DNA from: Monarcha castaneiventris obscurior
Lineage: Eukaryota; Chordata; Aves; Passeriformes; Monarchidae
Reading direction: 5' to 3'
Assembly (NCBI GenBank): GCA_026261815.1
Contig: JAMPIT010000884.1
Location: 10,987,001 to 11,051,000, forward strand
DNA length: 64,000 nt
The translations under genes were made by a program, and so were the position numbers. This document shows, piece after piece, positions 1-12,649 of the stretch. The notes under the pieces are model-generated. The model was not told the DNA's origin, did not search any database, and was given only the letters and a program-made list of their open reading frames with translations. The first letter of the stretch is position 1, and the number at the start of each line of letters is the position of its first letter.

Positions 1-1712
1 GTTCAATCTTATCCTTATAATAAAAGAACTGTATCTTTCAATCGGAAGTTAACATCATTGAAACTAAACAAGAATTAATCTGAACATAACAGGAATTAAA
101 TGAACATAACTTAAACTTAACATCACTTCAATACAATAAGACTGAAGTCAGAGTTGAGTGTTCCCTTTTTAACTGATCCTCAAAATTGGCCTGCTTCAAT
201 TATCTTCTCTCAGGAGCTGCTGTAGCTTTACCAGATCTGCAGGATTGTTGACGCATGTTCCACGTTGTATTTTCTGTGGCTTGGTGTTGCTGCATCTCCT
301 TGTTCTCTGTGGCTGTTATTGTGTGTATCTGAGGGTGCAATAACAGAAGCGGCCACGGGTGGCGCTGCAGCCGGAGGACAAGTAACTTGTTGGTCATAAG
401 ATGGCGGAGACGGAAGTACGTAACATTGTTTACTACGGTAACCAGGGTGCAGCCATTTTGTTGTACGGAATAGTCCATAACTTTACAACTGTATTACAAA
501 CTTTCGGAGCGAAGCTCTTAAGGCTGGATTCTGCAGCATTCGGCGCAAAAGCAGGCAACCCAGGGGGAACCATGCACCACAGATAAGGGTTTTTGTCTAA
601 AGCTCCTTTTGTTGCTCTGTATGCTCAAGCCCCGAACGGTTCGCTCCGCGGACTGTGAAAACCATCCGAGACGAGCCCGCACCCCCCCTCCTCCTTTGCT
701 CCGACTTTTGCAGCCTTTTTTGCCTTGGGGAGACGCGCTCTGTGACCCCCGCTGCTAGCACAGTCTGGCTACTTAGTACTTTAATACACAGATTCGGTAT
801 TTGATTTAGTATTAAGTTGTATTTTCTTCAAAGCGACTCCGCCTGTGCATACCTATCATTTGCTTTTGAATTCCTCCTCCGGCTAAGCCATGGTGGATCA
901 GGCTGTGAGGGGGGGTAGTGGTGGAACACACTCGCCTCCCTTCTCGCTGCTGTTAACCCTTCAGGGAACACCACGGGACACTTCACAGGCAGCGTTAGAG
1001 GCTGTGAAAGGGGGTAACATCTACCTCCATTCTCTCCGGTTCTGGCACAGTGTGAGGTGCCTCTCCCCCTGGCTCTGGGTGCACGGAGGGTAAGGACGAT
1101 ATTACGGGGTTCACCTCCCCAAAGAATTCCCGTGTGTACGCTGGAAAAGCAGCCGCAGGACTGCTTGGCTCTGGGCGCACCGCCGCCTCTGCCTCAGCTG
1201 TTTTTTCCGCCTCCGTTTGTCTTAGCGCTGTTAGTATCACCTTCCAAAAAATACTGAGCCCCTTAGTTTCTTTTCCTGCAGCACTTACAGTGTCCCAGAG
1301 AGCGATTACCAGCCTTTCCCACTCCAGAATGAATGCTTTTGTGGGTGGCAAAAATCCTCTCTCTCGACCCCAAATCAGCAGTCTTTACAAGACCTCCCGG
1401 GTCATACTTTAATATCTCTCACGAAGAGAATAGACTGGAGGATGCCGAGAGGCGTCCTGCTTTCCCTTTAACAGTCCCTCTGCCATACTCCAGCCCCCTG
1501 GCCTCACCTCTCGGGTGTTACCGCTGCAGCGAAATCTTTTCCGGAGTTCTCTTCCCGGGAACATTCTTCGGCCCCCGAACTCCGAGCGAGCCGTCTCCGG
1601 CTCCCCTCGCCCTGGTCCAGCCGTGGCAAGATCCAGCCAGGGCACCCCCACCTTTTCACTTCACCAGACCCCCTTCATTATCTAAAGGAATTCGGTCTGT
1701 TTCATAAGCGAA
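1..1712 (-). pseudogene. Decayed 5' leader and gag of an endogenous retrovirus, cut by the window edge
   Basis: On the minus strand, downstream of the LTR and primer site at 1718-2100, lies a GC-rich stretch with broken open frames. The frame at 995-1351 reads like a retroviral matrix domain: a helical, tryptophan-containing segment (WERLVIALWDTV), then an Ala/Glu-rich and Pro-rich linker. Around 230-400 another frame reads Pro/Ala-rich sequence typical of the Gag region between matrix and capsid, but it hits a stop near 225. No frame is open throughout, so the gene is dead. Bases 1-190 are AT-rich and not clearly viral. The rest of the element, if present, lies left of the window. The assignment to Gag rests on position relative to the LTR and on composition, not on a database match. 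Confidence 0.5.
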
Positions 1713-1717
1713 TGTTG

Positions 1718-1735
1718 ATCACGTCGGCAGCACCA
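1718..1735 (-). other. Primer binding site, tRNA-Trp type
   Basis: The minus strand reads TGGTGCTGCCGACGTGAT. This agrees with the known tRNA-Trp primer site of avian retroviruses at about 15 of 18 positions, the mismatches falling in one block after TGGTG. It sits three bases after the CA end of the LTR, the usual place. It fixes the LTR boundary and the minus-strand orientation of this element. Confidence 0.7.
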
Positions 1736-1738
1736 ATA

Positions 1739-2100
1739 TGCGGGGGAAACGAGACCCCTGGACAACGAATCAATATGATTACGCAGGAATCTCTCTATTT
1801 ATTGTTTACATTTCTCCATTCTTATGCATTTCTGTAAGTGTCATTCACACGATCACGCATGACCCGATTGGACCCTCCGTATTGTCCACGCGCCCTGCAT
1901 GCACCCCTCAGGGGTCCTGATTGGTTCTAGTCCAGGATGGTACAGTCCCTCCTTATCTGCTTTCTTGCTGTCTTGTTATTCTTTCTTCCAACGTCTTCTT
2001 TCCCAATTTAGCACTTCTTACATTCCTTAGGCCCTGATAAGAGCAACTACACGGAACTTGGCTGGTGCACTCCTGCCAGGAATCTTACGCTTTGCAACAC
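1739..2100 (-). mobile_element. 5' LTR of a minus-strand endogenous retrovirus
   Basis: Read on the minus strand the segment ends in ...CCCCCGCA directly before the tRNA-Trp primer site, so its 3' boundary at 1739 is well supported. A polyadenylation signal AATAAA lies at 1798-1803 on the minus strand, about 60 bases before the LTR end, as expected for an R/U5 junction. The U3 start is uncertain: it may lie at 2096, 2099 or 2112, where the + strand reads gca, caaca and ttgca. No target-site duplication could be paired because the other LTR is outside the window. Confidence 0.65.
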
Positions 2101-2112
2101 ATTACATTGCAG

Positions 2113-3268
2113 TCTCTCAAGGAAAGCCAGAACTTTCCAAGGCAGGAGGACTTATATGCAAGGCTGTGCCCAAGACTCTGCATGTTGCCAATGTACTAAG
2201 GAGAGCATGTATTAGGAGCTGTTTTTAATTTAAAAGCAGGAGCAACTAACTGGCATTCTTGGAAAGGGGGAAGGTGAGGCAATGTGTCCCTGCCTTGGGG
2301 AATGCTGGCTAGTCAGCAGCCCATCTGTGGGAGGAAGATGGTTGCTGCAGGTGCATGGTGACAGCACATCCTGTTTAGGGATGGCAGGATATTTTGTCAA
2401 ATGGCAAGTTATGACCATCCTGACTGTGTCTGTCTGGTTCCTGAACACCTGGAAGGAGATATCTCAGGACTGTTCCTGAGATCAATACACAAATTCTCCT
2501 GCTTGTGTCATTCAGACGTAACATTCTTAACATGTTTGAAGCCAAATTAAATGCTAACAGCAGCTATTCAGAAGTTCTCTCTGAACATCAGATGTTCAAG
2601 GCCTACGGCATAAAGGCCTGGGCTAAGGCACGGTGAGTGCATTTTGTGGTTTAGGAACAGAATTCTTGCAGCTCACTCACCACTCTTATCCCACTGTCCT
2701 AAAACTGGGATAACCCCCTACTGAGACATTGCAATTTTGTACTAACACATCTTTCAAGATAAAGAACGGTGCACTTGCATGACTAAACATTTCATTGTTT
2801 AATTTTCTGAGCTAGAATTGCCCAAATTTCATCACCCAGTCAGGATATTTAATTTAGATGCCAACATGCCCAGTGGGAGTGAAGAGACAGACCTCCTCAG
2901 AGGAGAGTTCACTGATCAGGTGGGATGATGTTTCCATCTGTCTCTTTCCATGTAAAGGCACTAATAGGATGCTCCTAGGGAGACTGTAGGGTCCCCACAA
3001 GGTGAGTGAGGATCCTCATGCTTTGATCCGTTTGAGCTAGTTCTGACAATTGACACTGGGAGAAAACACCATGGAGCTGGTCTGGCTTGCTTGTATTTAC
3101 TCTCTATGAAAATCAGAGCAGAGAGAAAGTAGCAGAATAATTTAAATACATCCCATTTGATTTCTTCCTGCTCTTACACCAGTCTGAACCAAATTCTGCT
3201 GAAGCTGATAGGTGTTAGTCTGCTGTAGGAGAGAAGAATAAAGTTTAGTGAGTACATAAACTAAAGGA
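2113..3268. other. Non-coding stretch, nothing recognised
   Basis: Mixed-composition DNA between two LTR insertions. Open frames are short and lack codon bias or domain signatures. I see no repeat, RNA gene or exon here. Confidence 0.5.
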
Positions 3269-3273
3269 GAAGT

Positions 3274-4413
3274 GCTGGGGCTTAGGATTTTTCCTTTAGT
3301 TTCTTGCTCTCCTGCAATTTTGTCCCATCTGTTGCTAAGAGATAATAACGACCGGTACTTAAGAGACAAAAGAAATCGCCAACGTGGGTGAAGGGTGCAG
3401 CTGGCTACCCTCTTAGCTGGGGGGTTTTCTCTTTGGAAGGGCAAAGATACTGCGAGATTTTCAGAATTTCGAGGGTGCTGAGAATCTGGGCTTGGTTCCT
3501 CTCGCTCTGTCTCATTCTCGACATTGGAGGGGAGACAGGCTGCAGTCGCTGTGGGGAGAATTCACCACTACTGTGGGGTTCCATCTCCTGCTGTCTTCTA
3601 CCATGAGTGCAGCTCCTAAGAGCGGCCAATGAACTGGGACCTTATTAACATCTGACCTCACTAGAAAGGACTCTTACCATCTACTCGGGTGCCTCAGGGG
3701 AAAACCCGGGGCCCCGACCTCGTCCGAGGGAGCCTCTCCTGGCCGTGCTCAGGAGCCGGGCTGCCGCTGCCCAGGACCACCGCTTCTCTGCCACTGCTCC
3801 AGGTTTTTCGCTACACGCTAACCCCACACCCCGTGCCTGCCGGGACACCCCGCGGCTCCTGCTACAGCTGCGGAGTTTCTGCTAAATTTTGTTTGCTACT
3901 CCGGGTGTGCCCGCCTCTGCCGTTCCAGCCGCTGTTCCGAGGTTCCTGCTAGAGCCCATCTTGCCATCCAGGGGGGCACCGCGCCCAGCTGCCCCTGGGG
4001 GTTTGTAAAGGAACCTCCTTTTCCATCCCTTCCGCCGGCTTGCCCACCGTTACCACGTGAGGGAGACGTGACTAAACTCGCTCCGGAGCACCCCCTGCAG
4101 CCGCCGGGGAACCATCGCACCCGCCCTGCCCGGCCGGGAGCCACCAGCGCCCCTGCCGGCTGTGACCGGAACTGCACCCAAGGGGAAAGCACCTGCAGCC
4201 GAGAGAGGGCTGTCACTGGCTTTGTGGTTCTGCTTGTTTGCCTTGTTATACATATACATACTAGTAAAGAACTGTTATTCCTTTTCCCATATCTTTGCCT
4301 GAAAGCCTCTTAGTTTCAAAGTTATAATAATTTGGAGAGAAGGGGGTCATATTCTCCATTCCTTGGGAGATTCCTGCCTTCCTTGGCAGACACCCGTTTT
4401 TCAAACCAAGACA
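3274..4413 (+). mobile_element. Solo LTR, family A (copy 1), 5-bp target duplication
   Basis: The element begins TGCTGGGGCTTAGG and ends ACCAAGACA. It is flanked by the direct repeat AGAAG at 3269-3273 and 4414-4418. A second copy lies at 34761-35670 and shares its start, its GC-rich middle (including a block around 4085-4200) and a near-identical tail with agtaaagaactgttattcc. No gag, pol or env lies next to it, so it is a solo LTR left by recombination. The GC-rich middle makes several spurious open frames on both strands. A 5-bp duplication suits ERVL-type elements; the family name is inference. Confidence 0.8.
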
Positions 4414-4418
4414 AGAAG

Positions 4419-7400
4419 TTGCTTCTGACTTTGTAGTCCAGAAGTGCTCTGAGCTGGAGGTATGCCAGTTATAGGTCTGCAGTTACTGAATTCAGTGAAT
4501 GGGGAACTAGAGAGGCATAAATCTGGGAAGATGAGTAAATATCTCAAAATCTGAAGGCCTCTTTTCATCTCCTTGGCCCAACAGCCATCTTGCTATAAGA
4601 GTGGGCACCTCTGTTCCCTTTTATGCCAGCAACGAGGCTCATCTGGACATGTACATGAGCCAGTCTAAAACAGTTGGGTTGAGTTTTGTTTTCCTCAGGC
4701 TTAGAGTTGCTCTTGGAACAGCTTAAGGACTGCACTATCTGCTCTGAAGCCACACTTGTCAGCATCAAAAGCCTGTGTTTCTCCCCCTGTCCATATTCCA
4801 GTCCTTCCTGACTGGACTTGCCCTGTTTTCTGCAGCTTATGCATAGGTGGCAGTTCAAGTCCTATTATACTCACAGACTTTATGGCAACCAGCAAACTGT
4901 CTTAGGAAATTGGATCACATGTCTTAGAGCGCATCAAAAAACAATAAACCAAATCTCTCAGCTGAGAACATTTGTGCCCTGTTTCAACACATGTACCATC
5001 TTCTGTTCATTCACACCATCCCCAGATAAATAATCAACTAATAAACGTCTATCATGTTGTAGAGTGGAAATTATAATAAGCCCCAAAGTGCAATGATGTT
5101 AATGGATGACACTGATATAATGAGTAGCAGGAGGTTCAGTCATGCTCACTGCTAAAATACTTAGGAGCTTTACTTTCATTCCAGCTTGGAAAAGTTTCCA
5201 TTTACAGATTGCTTAGCCTATTTATAGACTTAGCTACTGCTGAATTCAGCAGTCTTTGTCTCTTGCTATTTTGTCCACCTTCACATTAAGAAAGCATCTC
5301 TGATGCTGTAGTTACTTCTTCCTGAAACTTTTAGTTAAGAAAATGGAATGCATCTGCATTCCAGCCCAGCTTGCTTTTGGTTTTTGGAAAGAACGCTGTC
5401 AAGAAATCTCAAGTTTTGAATGCCTTTCCCTCAACATCCTGTTTCTCCCTTGCCTCCTCTCTCCTTCTGCATTTGACTAATTTCTTTTTTAATAATTTCT
5501 GTTGAGTTGCTTTTTTGATGGCTCCTATTCCTGTGATTTATTTCTTATTCATCATGTCAGCATAAGACTGTGAGTAGTGTCTGGTAGGTGGATGTGCCTA
5601 TGTGGGGATGTTAGTGTCTATTTAGCTGAGGTGTGAACTTGTAGTGCATAAGCTCTTTTGGTGAAGGTTGTAGGTAGAAATTGTTATTAGAATTATTAAG
5701 TATAAAAATATAATAATTTTTGTAATAAAGGGATTTATTTTCCTTGAAATGGCTGTTGAATATATGGAACATATTCCCTATAAATGCTTTAAAGCAGGTC
5801 GGATTTTAGACCTAAATGACTTGATGGAGACCTATAATCTTCTGAGGGTTGAGAAGGCAATTTATTCATTGTGTCCATGCAGCCTTTAGCCTCTCTGCTG
5901 AGTCTACATATTATCTATCATTGGTTGTGTTGTAGGCAGCTGTCTGCTGGAAATGCACATTTCCATACAGCCTGCTTGACACATAACTGGAGAAAGTGAG
6001 CATTGATTAGTATTGGAAGTAGCGTTACTAAACTTGTTGGCCTAACAGTGAAAGGCACAGTGGCTCTGTACTTGTTTCTCTTTGGCCAAAGTGCATTGTC
6101 CTCATAGGCTCTTGCATATGTTCTTTCTTTTATTCTTTAATCCCTTCTTTTCTGTTTCCCACTTTCCTCACAATTCATTGTGAAATTGCCAAGCCTGTGC
6201 CCATTGCTGCCACAATACCATGCTAGCACTCTCCTGGAATGGCGTTTTCCCCTCCTCCTTCCCTCTTCCTCCCCAGTGCCTCCTTCTACCACTTAGGTTC
6301 AATTGTTTTTGCATAAAGGTGTAAAAGAGGTGGGAAATTCATCTGTATTAAAAGCTAGGGTTTTTTTTCTTTGCCAGATTAATTTTAATTGATAGAGCTA
6401 CTGGTTTATTGCACAGCTATCTGAGTGCTGGTGCAGTCATATTAGTTGGGGTGTCACAGGAGGAGGATTAAGGAACCAGGAGATGGTTTCCTTTGGAAGA
6501 ACTGGGAATTGGCGTACTGTGTTTGGTAAAACATGGCCTGTTTCCCTCACCTCCTGGAGAAGGCCATCATTACTAAGCTTCATTTTACTTTTCTACAATT
6601 CCTTTTAAAGGCTTTGCTCCTTTAGGAAAAAAGAAATAAATGTGGGAAAAGCAGGAGTGAAATGATACGGGGCTGGCTGTAGTCACAGCATCTATAGACA
6701 GGATGTGTAGAGAGCTACTGTTTCCACATTGAGTGTTGTTAACACCTCCTGCACAGTTGGAAGCCATTGGAATGAGCGAACTTGATATTGCCACTTATTT
6801 GTCCCATTCTTTTTCTACATTGTGTCTTTACAGTTCACAAAATTGCAGCCCAATCTTATTCCAAGTTGGGAGTTACACCACAGATGATTTTGAAACTGGA
6901 ACAAGGACTTTCTTTTTCATTCCTACTTATTACTTGTCCTGTATTTGAACTCAGATTGTTGGGGGCTTCTGCACAAACCTGCCACCTAATCCTTGCCTTG
7001 TACTCTGAAGGATGTTCCACTCTTGCAGAAGAAAAGGTTAACTCAGATGCAAATGTAAAAAAAAATGGGTGCACCGCAGAACTGGAGAGATAGAGCATCA
7101 GTTCTTTCTGACCACCTTGTTGTTTTTTGTACTCAGTCTTTGCAAAATGACTTTTATCAGAAGAAGAGCTATCAGCTGGGATAAATGTTCCAGACAAAGG
7201 ATCTGGTTGACTGATGGAGGTTGGTATTAAGTGCTTGTGATGTTTTGCACTCAATGGGAAATGTTTATTCTGATTCTGAAATGTAAAAACATAAGGGAAA
7301 AAGTTTGCTGAAGCTTCTCTCGATCTCTTCTCAATTTTCTTTTGTGTCCTTGAATCCTTTCTGAGTATGCACACAGATGAGTGTCACTGCAGCTCCCTGT

Positions 7401-10400
7401 AGAGTTCTCATGGCTAAAGTATCCAAGTGCTTGCAGCTACCATTGCAAAAAGCTCAACATACAAAAGTTTTTCTTTCTTTCTCCTGTCACTGAGCATGGG
7501 AGTTTAGTTTAGAAATTAGTTCAGACACAACTGCAGACTAGGGACTAAATTTTGCAGATAATTTCCATTTTATCTGTGCATTGTATAATCATCTCCATCT
7601 TGATGTGTGAAGGTGGTGGCAATATAGTGTGTCATTGCCTTCTCCTTAGCCATTGTGCTCCTCCCCTGTTGTTGTTTTGAAGTGGGCCCAGTCTGTTCTA
7701 GCTCATTCTCTCTTCTACATTCCATTTTATGTCATTGGCACGACATAACTGTCATTGGCACGATCTATGTTATTTATTGCTTGTTACTCTCTCTTTGGCT
7801 TCTGGAATAATGGTTGTGTAGTGTCTTAGTTTCAAGGATCTACACAGTCCTTCATTAGCAGCTCTTTCATCTCTTTAATATTCTTTCCCAACCCTGCTGT
7901 ATATCTTTCTTTCCCTTTAAGCATTGTCTTATCATTTGCATTTCCATTAAGTTAGAATGAAAGCATATAATTTCCTTGTTTCTTAAATTTACAGTGTTTT
8001 CTACATCTGCTAATGTATTTGTACAGTTCAGTCATTGTAAATAGTTAAGTGAGATTAAGTGAAGTCTCATTAACAGAAAAATATTACGTGCTCTATCCAC
8101 CTCTTATTATGACTGATCAATTATATGTATTGAGTCAAGTGGTATGGGATTGTCAAACTAAGTTGGCTTTTGATTTTTCACATGTGTACTCACACAGCAT
8201 TCTTTGTCATGGCGGAGGGGGAGGATTAGGGAGGGAAAGTTAATTTTTTTTTAATCTATCTAAACCACCCATGTCCCTAGAGGAACTAGGCCATTATATA
8301 CCCCCAACAGAAAAAAAGTAATGCATTGAATAGAGGTCTGAGCAAAGACGGAGGTCTTGGAGTTGCCAATTTTCAGTTTCTCCCACTTCTGTAAGAGGTC
8401 ATATTTGATAAGGTGGTACTTTATGTTTCTGGTAAGACATTATTTGATAACCTACCTCTTTGATCACTCCCTGCTTGAAAGGCAGAAAACCCCTGCAGTG
8501 CTGTTGCTGCCTGTGTGCTGTGGCAGTCAGCCTGCCTGCACAGTCAGCCCTCAGGTTGGATAAAGAGGGCAATGTGATCATTCACATTGTTCACAGTTAC
8601 GTTTTGGATACTCCCCATGGTAAATGAAGTGGTGCAACTGAGGGAAAAATTAAATGAGGAGTGAAGGTGCTCTCTCAGTAACGAAAGTTTTGTGTTCGTG
8701 ATGTTGAGGTTCAGTTTCCAGCTTTGACTTGATTCATCATATGAGTGTGTTTCTGTGACTTCAGTTTTAGCTCCTGCAGCTTCCTTCCACATGTATACTC
8801 AGAGTTCCTGCCTCTGGAGGGGTTTTACTGGATCACAGGGATTTCTTTTGAGTGATGTACAGATGCTCAGAGATCCTGGGAAGGGACAGAGAAAATAATT
8901 GAGATTGTCATCCTCTATATATTATGTATGAGAAAGTAGGAAGTCTTGAGATGGAAGTCCATTGTCAACTCATCCTTCTGCATCCTTTACTTCTGCAAAC
9001 ACCTGCACAACTGTGTATAATTCTCATTCCATAATTTGTAATAAACAGTTTTATTTTATGATGCAGGAGGAGAATCTCTCTGAGGTTTACTACTTCAACT
9101 CTTTTCTGTCCATTGACAGCAGAACTGCAAGGGTGCTGTTGTGAGAATTTTGGCTCTGTATGTCTCTTCCACCATTCCTTCCAGCTTCTTTGAACACCTT
9201 TCTTCTTCAAACCTGTAGCACCTGTTTTTCAAGGTGCAGTTACCAGTTGTGTGTTTCCCATCTCTGGCCATGGGCTTTACTACATTTTTTGGTCTGTAGA
9301 TTGCTTTTTATGCAACCTGTGGAAAGAAAAGTACATGAAATTAAGTTTGTGCCATCAACTTAGTTCTTTTTATGGCCAAACCCGCATACACCCAGGAAAA
9401 TGCTTGGACCTGTGAAGTGTCATCTTCATCTCCACAAGGTTTCCTTTGGAGGACATGAGAAAATATTGGCACGCAAGATTAGATAAACAGGGCAATAGTT
9501 CACTGCCTTTGATTTGACAGACATAATCCTGTGGCTTAAGATAAAATAATATTATTTAAGTTGTTTTTAATAACAAATAAACAGCATTTAATGGATGCTA
9601 ACAAGCTCATTTTCATAATACCTCAGTGAGGAAAACATGTTAACAAGTTGGGAAACCAAGGCAAAGGGATTTATCTAGATCTTGAAAGACAGCTCTGATT
9701 CCACCTCAGTCCTGGTATGCTTAGCCAGAAGCAGACTCAGAGGCTGGGGTGAAAGGACCCTGCTCTTTGTGCTGCCAAGTCACAGGGCTTTTCATGAGTA
9801 AAGTGTGCTAATGGCTGATGGCTTTTGCAAAAAAACTGTTCATAAAGTTGCCTTCATCTTTGTCCTCTGAACAAAGTGCACTCTTTAGGTTCCATGACAA
9901 AATCAGCTTCCTTCATGTATTGATATTCCCTTGCCAGAAAGAGTGGTGGGATCCCTCTGGGCTTGCGGGGGCAGGAGCATTGGGTGGCTATCCCTCTGGC
10001 TGCTGCTGCCCTTGTGTTGGCAGTGGTCCATGTGGACACAAGAGCCTGGATTTGGAGTGAGGAGGTGCCTAGATGTAAGCACTCAGTTTGGGGTCTTTAT
10101 TTCCCCTCCAACTTTGTTTGCTTTCACCAAAACTGTACTTGGGAGTGATGGAAAATTGAAAGGTTGCTCTGAGCAGTTTCATGTGCACCATGCAAACATG
10201 CGTGCACTTGGAAAACATTAATCACTTCAGAGTCATCCTAAAAGCTCGTGCAGTTGGGGTGAGATGTGTGTATGTAGAATTGCTGTGGAAATATCTATAC
10301 CAGATCTGGAGAGAAGGCAGGGACTTTTTCTTTTCTTTGCAACTTATCCAAAATTTCTGATGGGAGTGCTTCACAACTGAAGCTCTGCCTTCCCTTGGGG

Positions 10401-11384
10401 GAAATGCAACCATTTAACTTCTATCTTCTTTCTATGTATACTGAGGAACTGGTTTGATCCCATAGGAAGTCTGTATCTGTTCACATTTACATTTGTTCAT
10501 TTCAGGAGGATTCTGTGTTATCTAGGAAAAAGCAGGGGGGCGGATTTGGGGGAAAGGATTTGGCTTAGTTTGTTGTACTGCTGGTTCTTCCTGCCACTCC
10601 AAAGAAGATGTGCATTTCCAAATTTGATTTTAAGCTGGGGTGAAGAAGGGAGAAGTAATAGAAATTATTATCAGGTTGGTGTGGGGCTTGGGTTGGGACT
10701 GGTGAGATGGAATGGGGCAGAGGGAATGTGAATCAGGAGGCAGCAGCTTTGGAATGGGATACAATAAATTACTCTATTGTTAGTTTTCCTGATTGTATGC
10801 AGTTGCATCTCCTTTTGCAGTGCTAGCTCATAGCAAACAGTGCTTTTTTAAGCAAAAATAAGAAGCCCCTGAGTTCTGGACACACAGAATGCAAACTTTA
10901 ATGACATTCATGCAGAGAAGAAAAGAGTGAGGCAGAATACTGAAACAAAGAGAGGCAGGTTATCAAGAAGTGTGAGCTTGATGCCATTTAGAAAGGGTCT
11001 GGATCTCATGATTTATCTAATAATGACAAGATGCCACTCTAGAAATGCAAATGTCTGCCCTACATCTTATAGCTATAATGAATTTCACACAATGGACACA
11101 GTCAGCTTGTTCTAGGGCACTCGCTGGGGCTCCATATGCTAACTGCATGTTTCTGGCCTTTAATCACTCTGCCTTTGTTTTCTCAAAACTTAAATTAGAA
11201 GTACATTAGTGTTTATATGGGGTGCACCCGGGGTGGTTTTGTGTGCTTGTTTGTAGAGAGTTGGTTTTGTTTTTCACCAACAAACAAGCCATATGTAGTC
11301 CTCTTGAATGCATGGGATGAGGCAAATCATGAAAAACTGAAGTTGGCAACAGCAAAAGAGCGTAAATTTTGAGCTGTTAATGGA
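4419..11384. other. AT-rich non-coding stretch, presumed intron or upstream DNA of PHF21B
   Basis: About 7 kb without a recognisable exon, RNA gene or full repeat. Short poly-T and poly-A runs occur. A 16-base segment (ctgtcattggcacga type) is nearly duplicated at 7731-7765. The longest frame (minus strand, 6856-7374) has no domain features and is probably chance. Confidence 0.5.
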
Positions 11385-11390
11385 AAGTAG

Positions 11391-11855
11391 TGTGGTGCTG
11401 TATTTACCCACTGTTTTTCTTATCCCACATTGTTACCCCCCCCCCCCCGCTTCCCCCTGCCCCCCCCCGCTTCCCCCTGCCCCCCCCGCTTCCCCCTGCC
11501 CCTAGTCTGGCCACGCCCTCGAGTTATCCCTATTGGTTTCTGTACCCCAACTCCGCCCATGTACCGCCCCTGGACTCTGAGACAGCCCCCCTGCCCCCTG
11601 ACCACGAGGTTGCTCAGCCTCCGGAAACCACCTGGACGAGATGTAACAATAAAAGTCCTTTGAGGCCGCCATGAGAGTCCCTTCTCTGCCTCCTTTACTA
11701 TCCCCGTGTTGCAGGGCTGACAGCTAGCGGGAGCAGGTATGCGGGGCCGTCCGGAAGAGCTACGGAAAGGCGAAATAGTCGCTTTCCCCTAAGCAGCCCT
11801 GCTGTGCTGTCCGGGAAAGCTGCAGCTAGCCAAAACGAACTGAGCAACTGCAACA
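11391..11855 (+). mobile_element. Solo LTR with 6-bp target duplication
   Basis: The segment starts TGTGGTGCTG and ends AACTGCAACA. It is flanked by AAGTAG at 11385-11390 and 11856-11861. It contains AATAAA near 11647 in + orientation and a GC-rich tail. The 6-bp duplication fits ERVK-type (class II) elements. No internal retroviral genes are adjacent. A C-rich tandem repeat lies in its U3 part (see separate entry). Confidence 0.8.
11436..11503 (+). repeat. C-rich minisatellite inside the solo LTR
   Basis: Three units of 19-20 bases, each a run of 7 to 13 C followed by GCTTCCCCCTG. The G that ends each C run falls at 11449, 11469 and 11488. The complementary strand is extremely G-rich and could form a quadruplex. 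Run lengths here are liable to sequencing error. Confidence 0.85.
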
Positions 11856-11861
11856 AAGTAG

Positions 11862-12649
11862 GACTCTGGCTTTGGGGCTGGGGGAGAACCCGTGTTGCAC
11901 AGCAGGGAGCCAGTTAAACCTTCTTCTGACCTGCCAAGAGGATGCCTGTGCTTTCTGCTTTATTCATAGTGAGATCAAGGCGAAGTTTTCCTCTGTGGTA
12001 AGTTTGGGTTTAAAAAAAGCATATCAGAAGAGCCTTGCAGACCTCCTCCAGAACACAGTGCCCTCTATCTAAAGGCTGTTATTACTGGGGGCTTCAGCGC
12101 AGGCTGTGTCTTACTATTAGCAGTTTATTGTACATTTTTAACTTGGGATTAAGTGAAGGAATTAGAGATCCATCCATAAAATAAAATGGGAAACCAACTA
12201 CTCTTGCCTTGAAGATTTTTGGGGAGGGCTTTATCTCACACACACAATACTTAATTTTCTGGATGCATATATGCAGCATGTGCGTGAGTGGGCACACATG
12301 TAAGTCCATTGCAAGTTTTAAAAGCTCTGTTTCTGACAGAAAACTGGTCTAATTAATAGGAGCAGGAGACAAAATGCCAGCTTGTAGATTTGTTTCCTCT
12401 GCAAAAATCGGCTCCCCCCTTCCTCTTACACTCCTCCTTGATCTTATGTAACAAGAAGAGAGTCAGCTGTGAATCAAGCGCCTTGTTCTCATTTCCTTGA
12501 TCATTGGCATGGTTTGAGAGAGAGAAAGGAGTAGGGATTATTTGTGAGGTTTTAAAAAAAACCCCCAGCCCTAGTTCCCCCTCCTCCTCTCCTTCAAGAT
12601 GCACAGGTACTTCCAGAATGTTCCATAATATCAATCTGACTTTTCTCAT
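11862..12649. other. Non-coding stretch, nothing recognised
   Basis: Presumed intron or upstream DNA. No repeat, exon or RNA gene is evident. Confidence 0.45.

Noticed and set aside
1713..2099. Alternative LTR boundary with tgttg...caaca ends
   Set aside because: The tRNA-Trp-like primer site at 1718-1735 lies inside this span, so the LTR must end at 1739 on the left. The caaca end remains possible only for the right side.
6856..7374. 172-residue open frame on the minus strand
   Set aside because: No domain, no codon bias, no splice or promoter context; AT-rich low-complexity residues. Probably chance.
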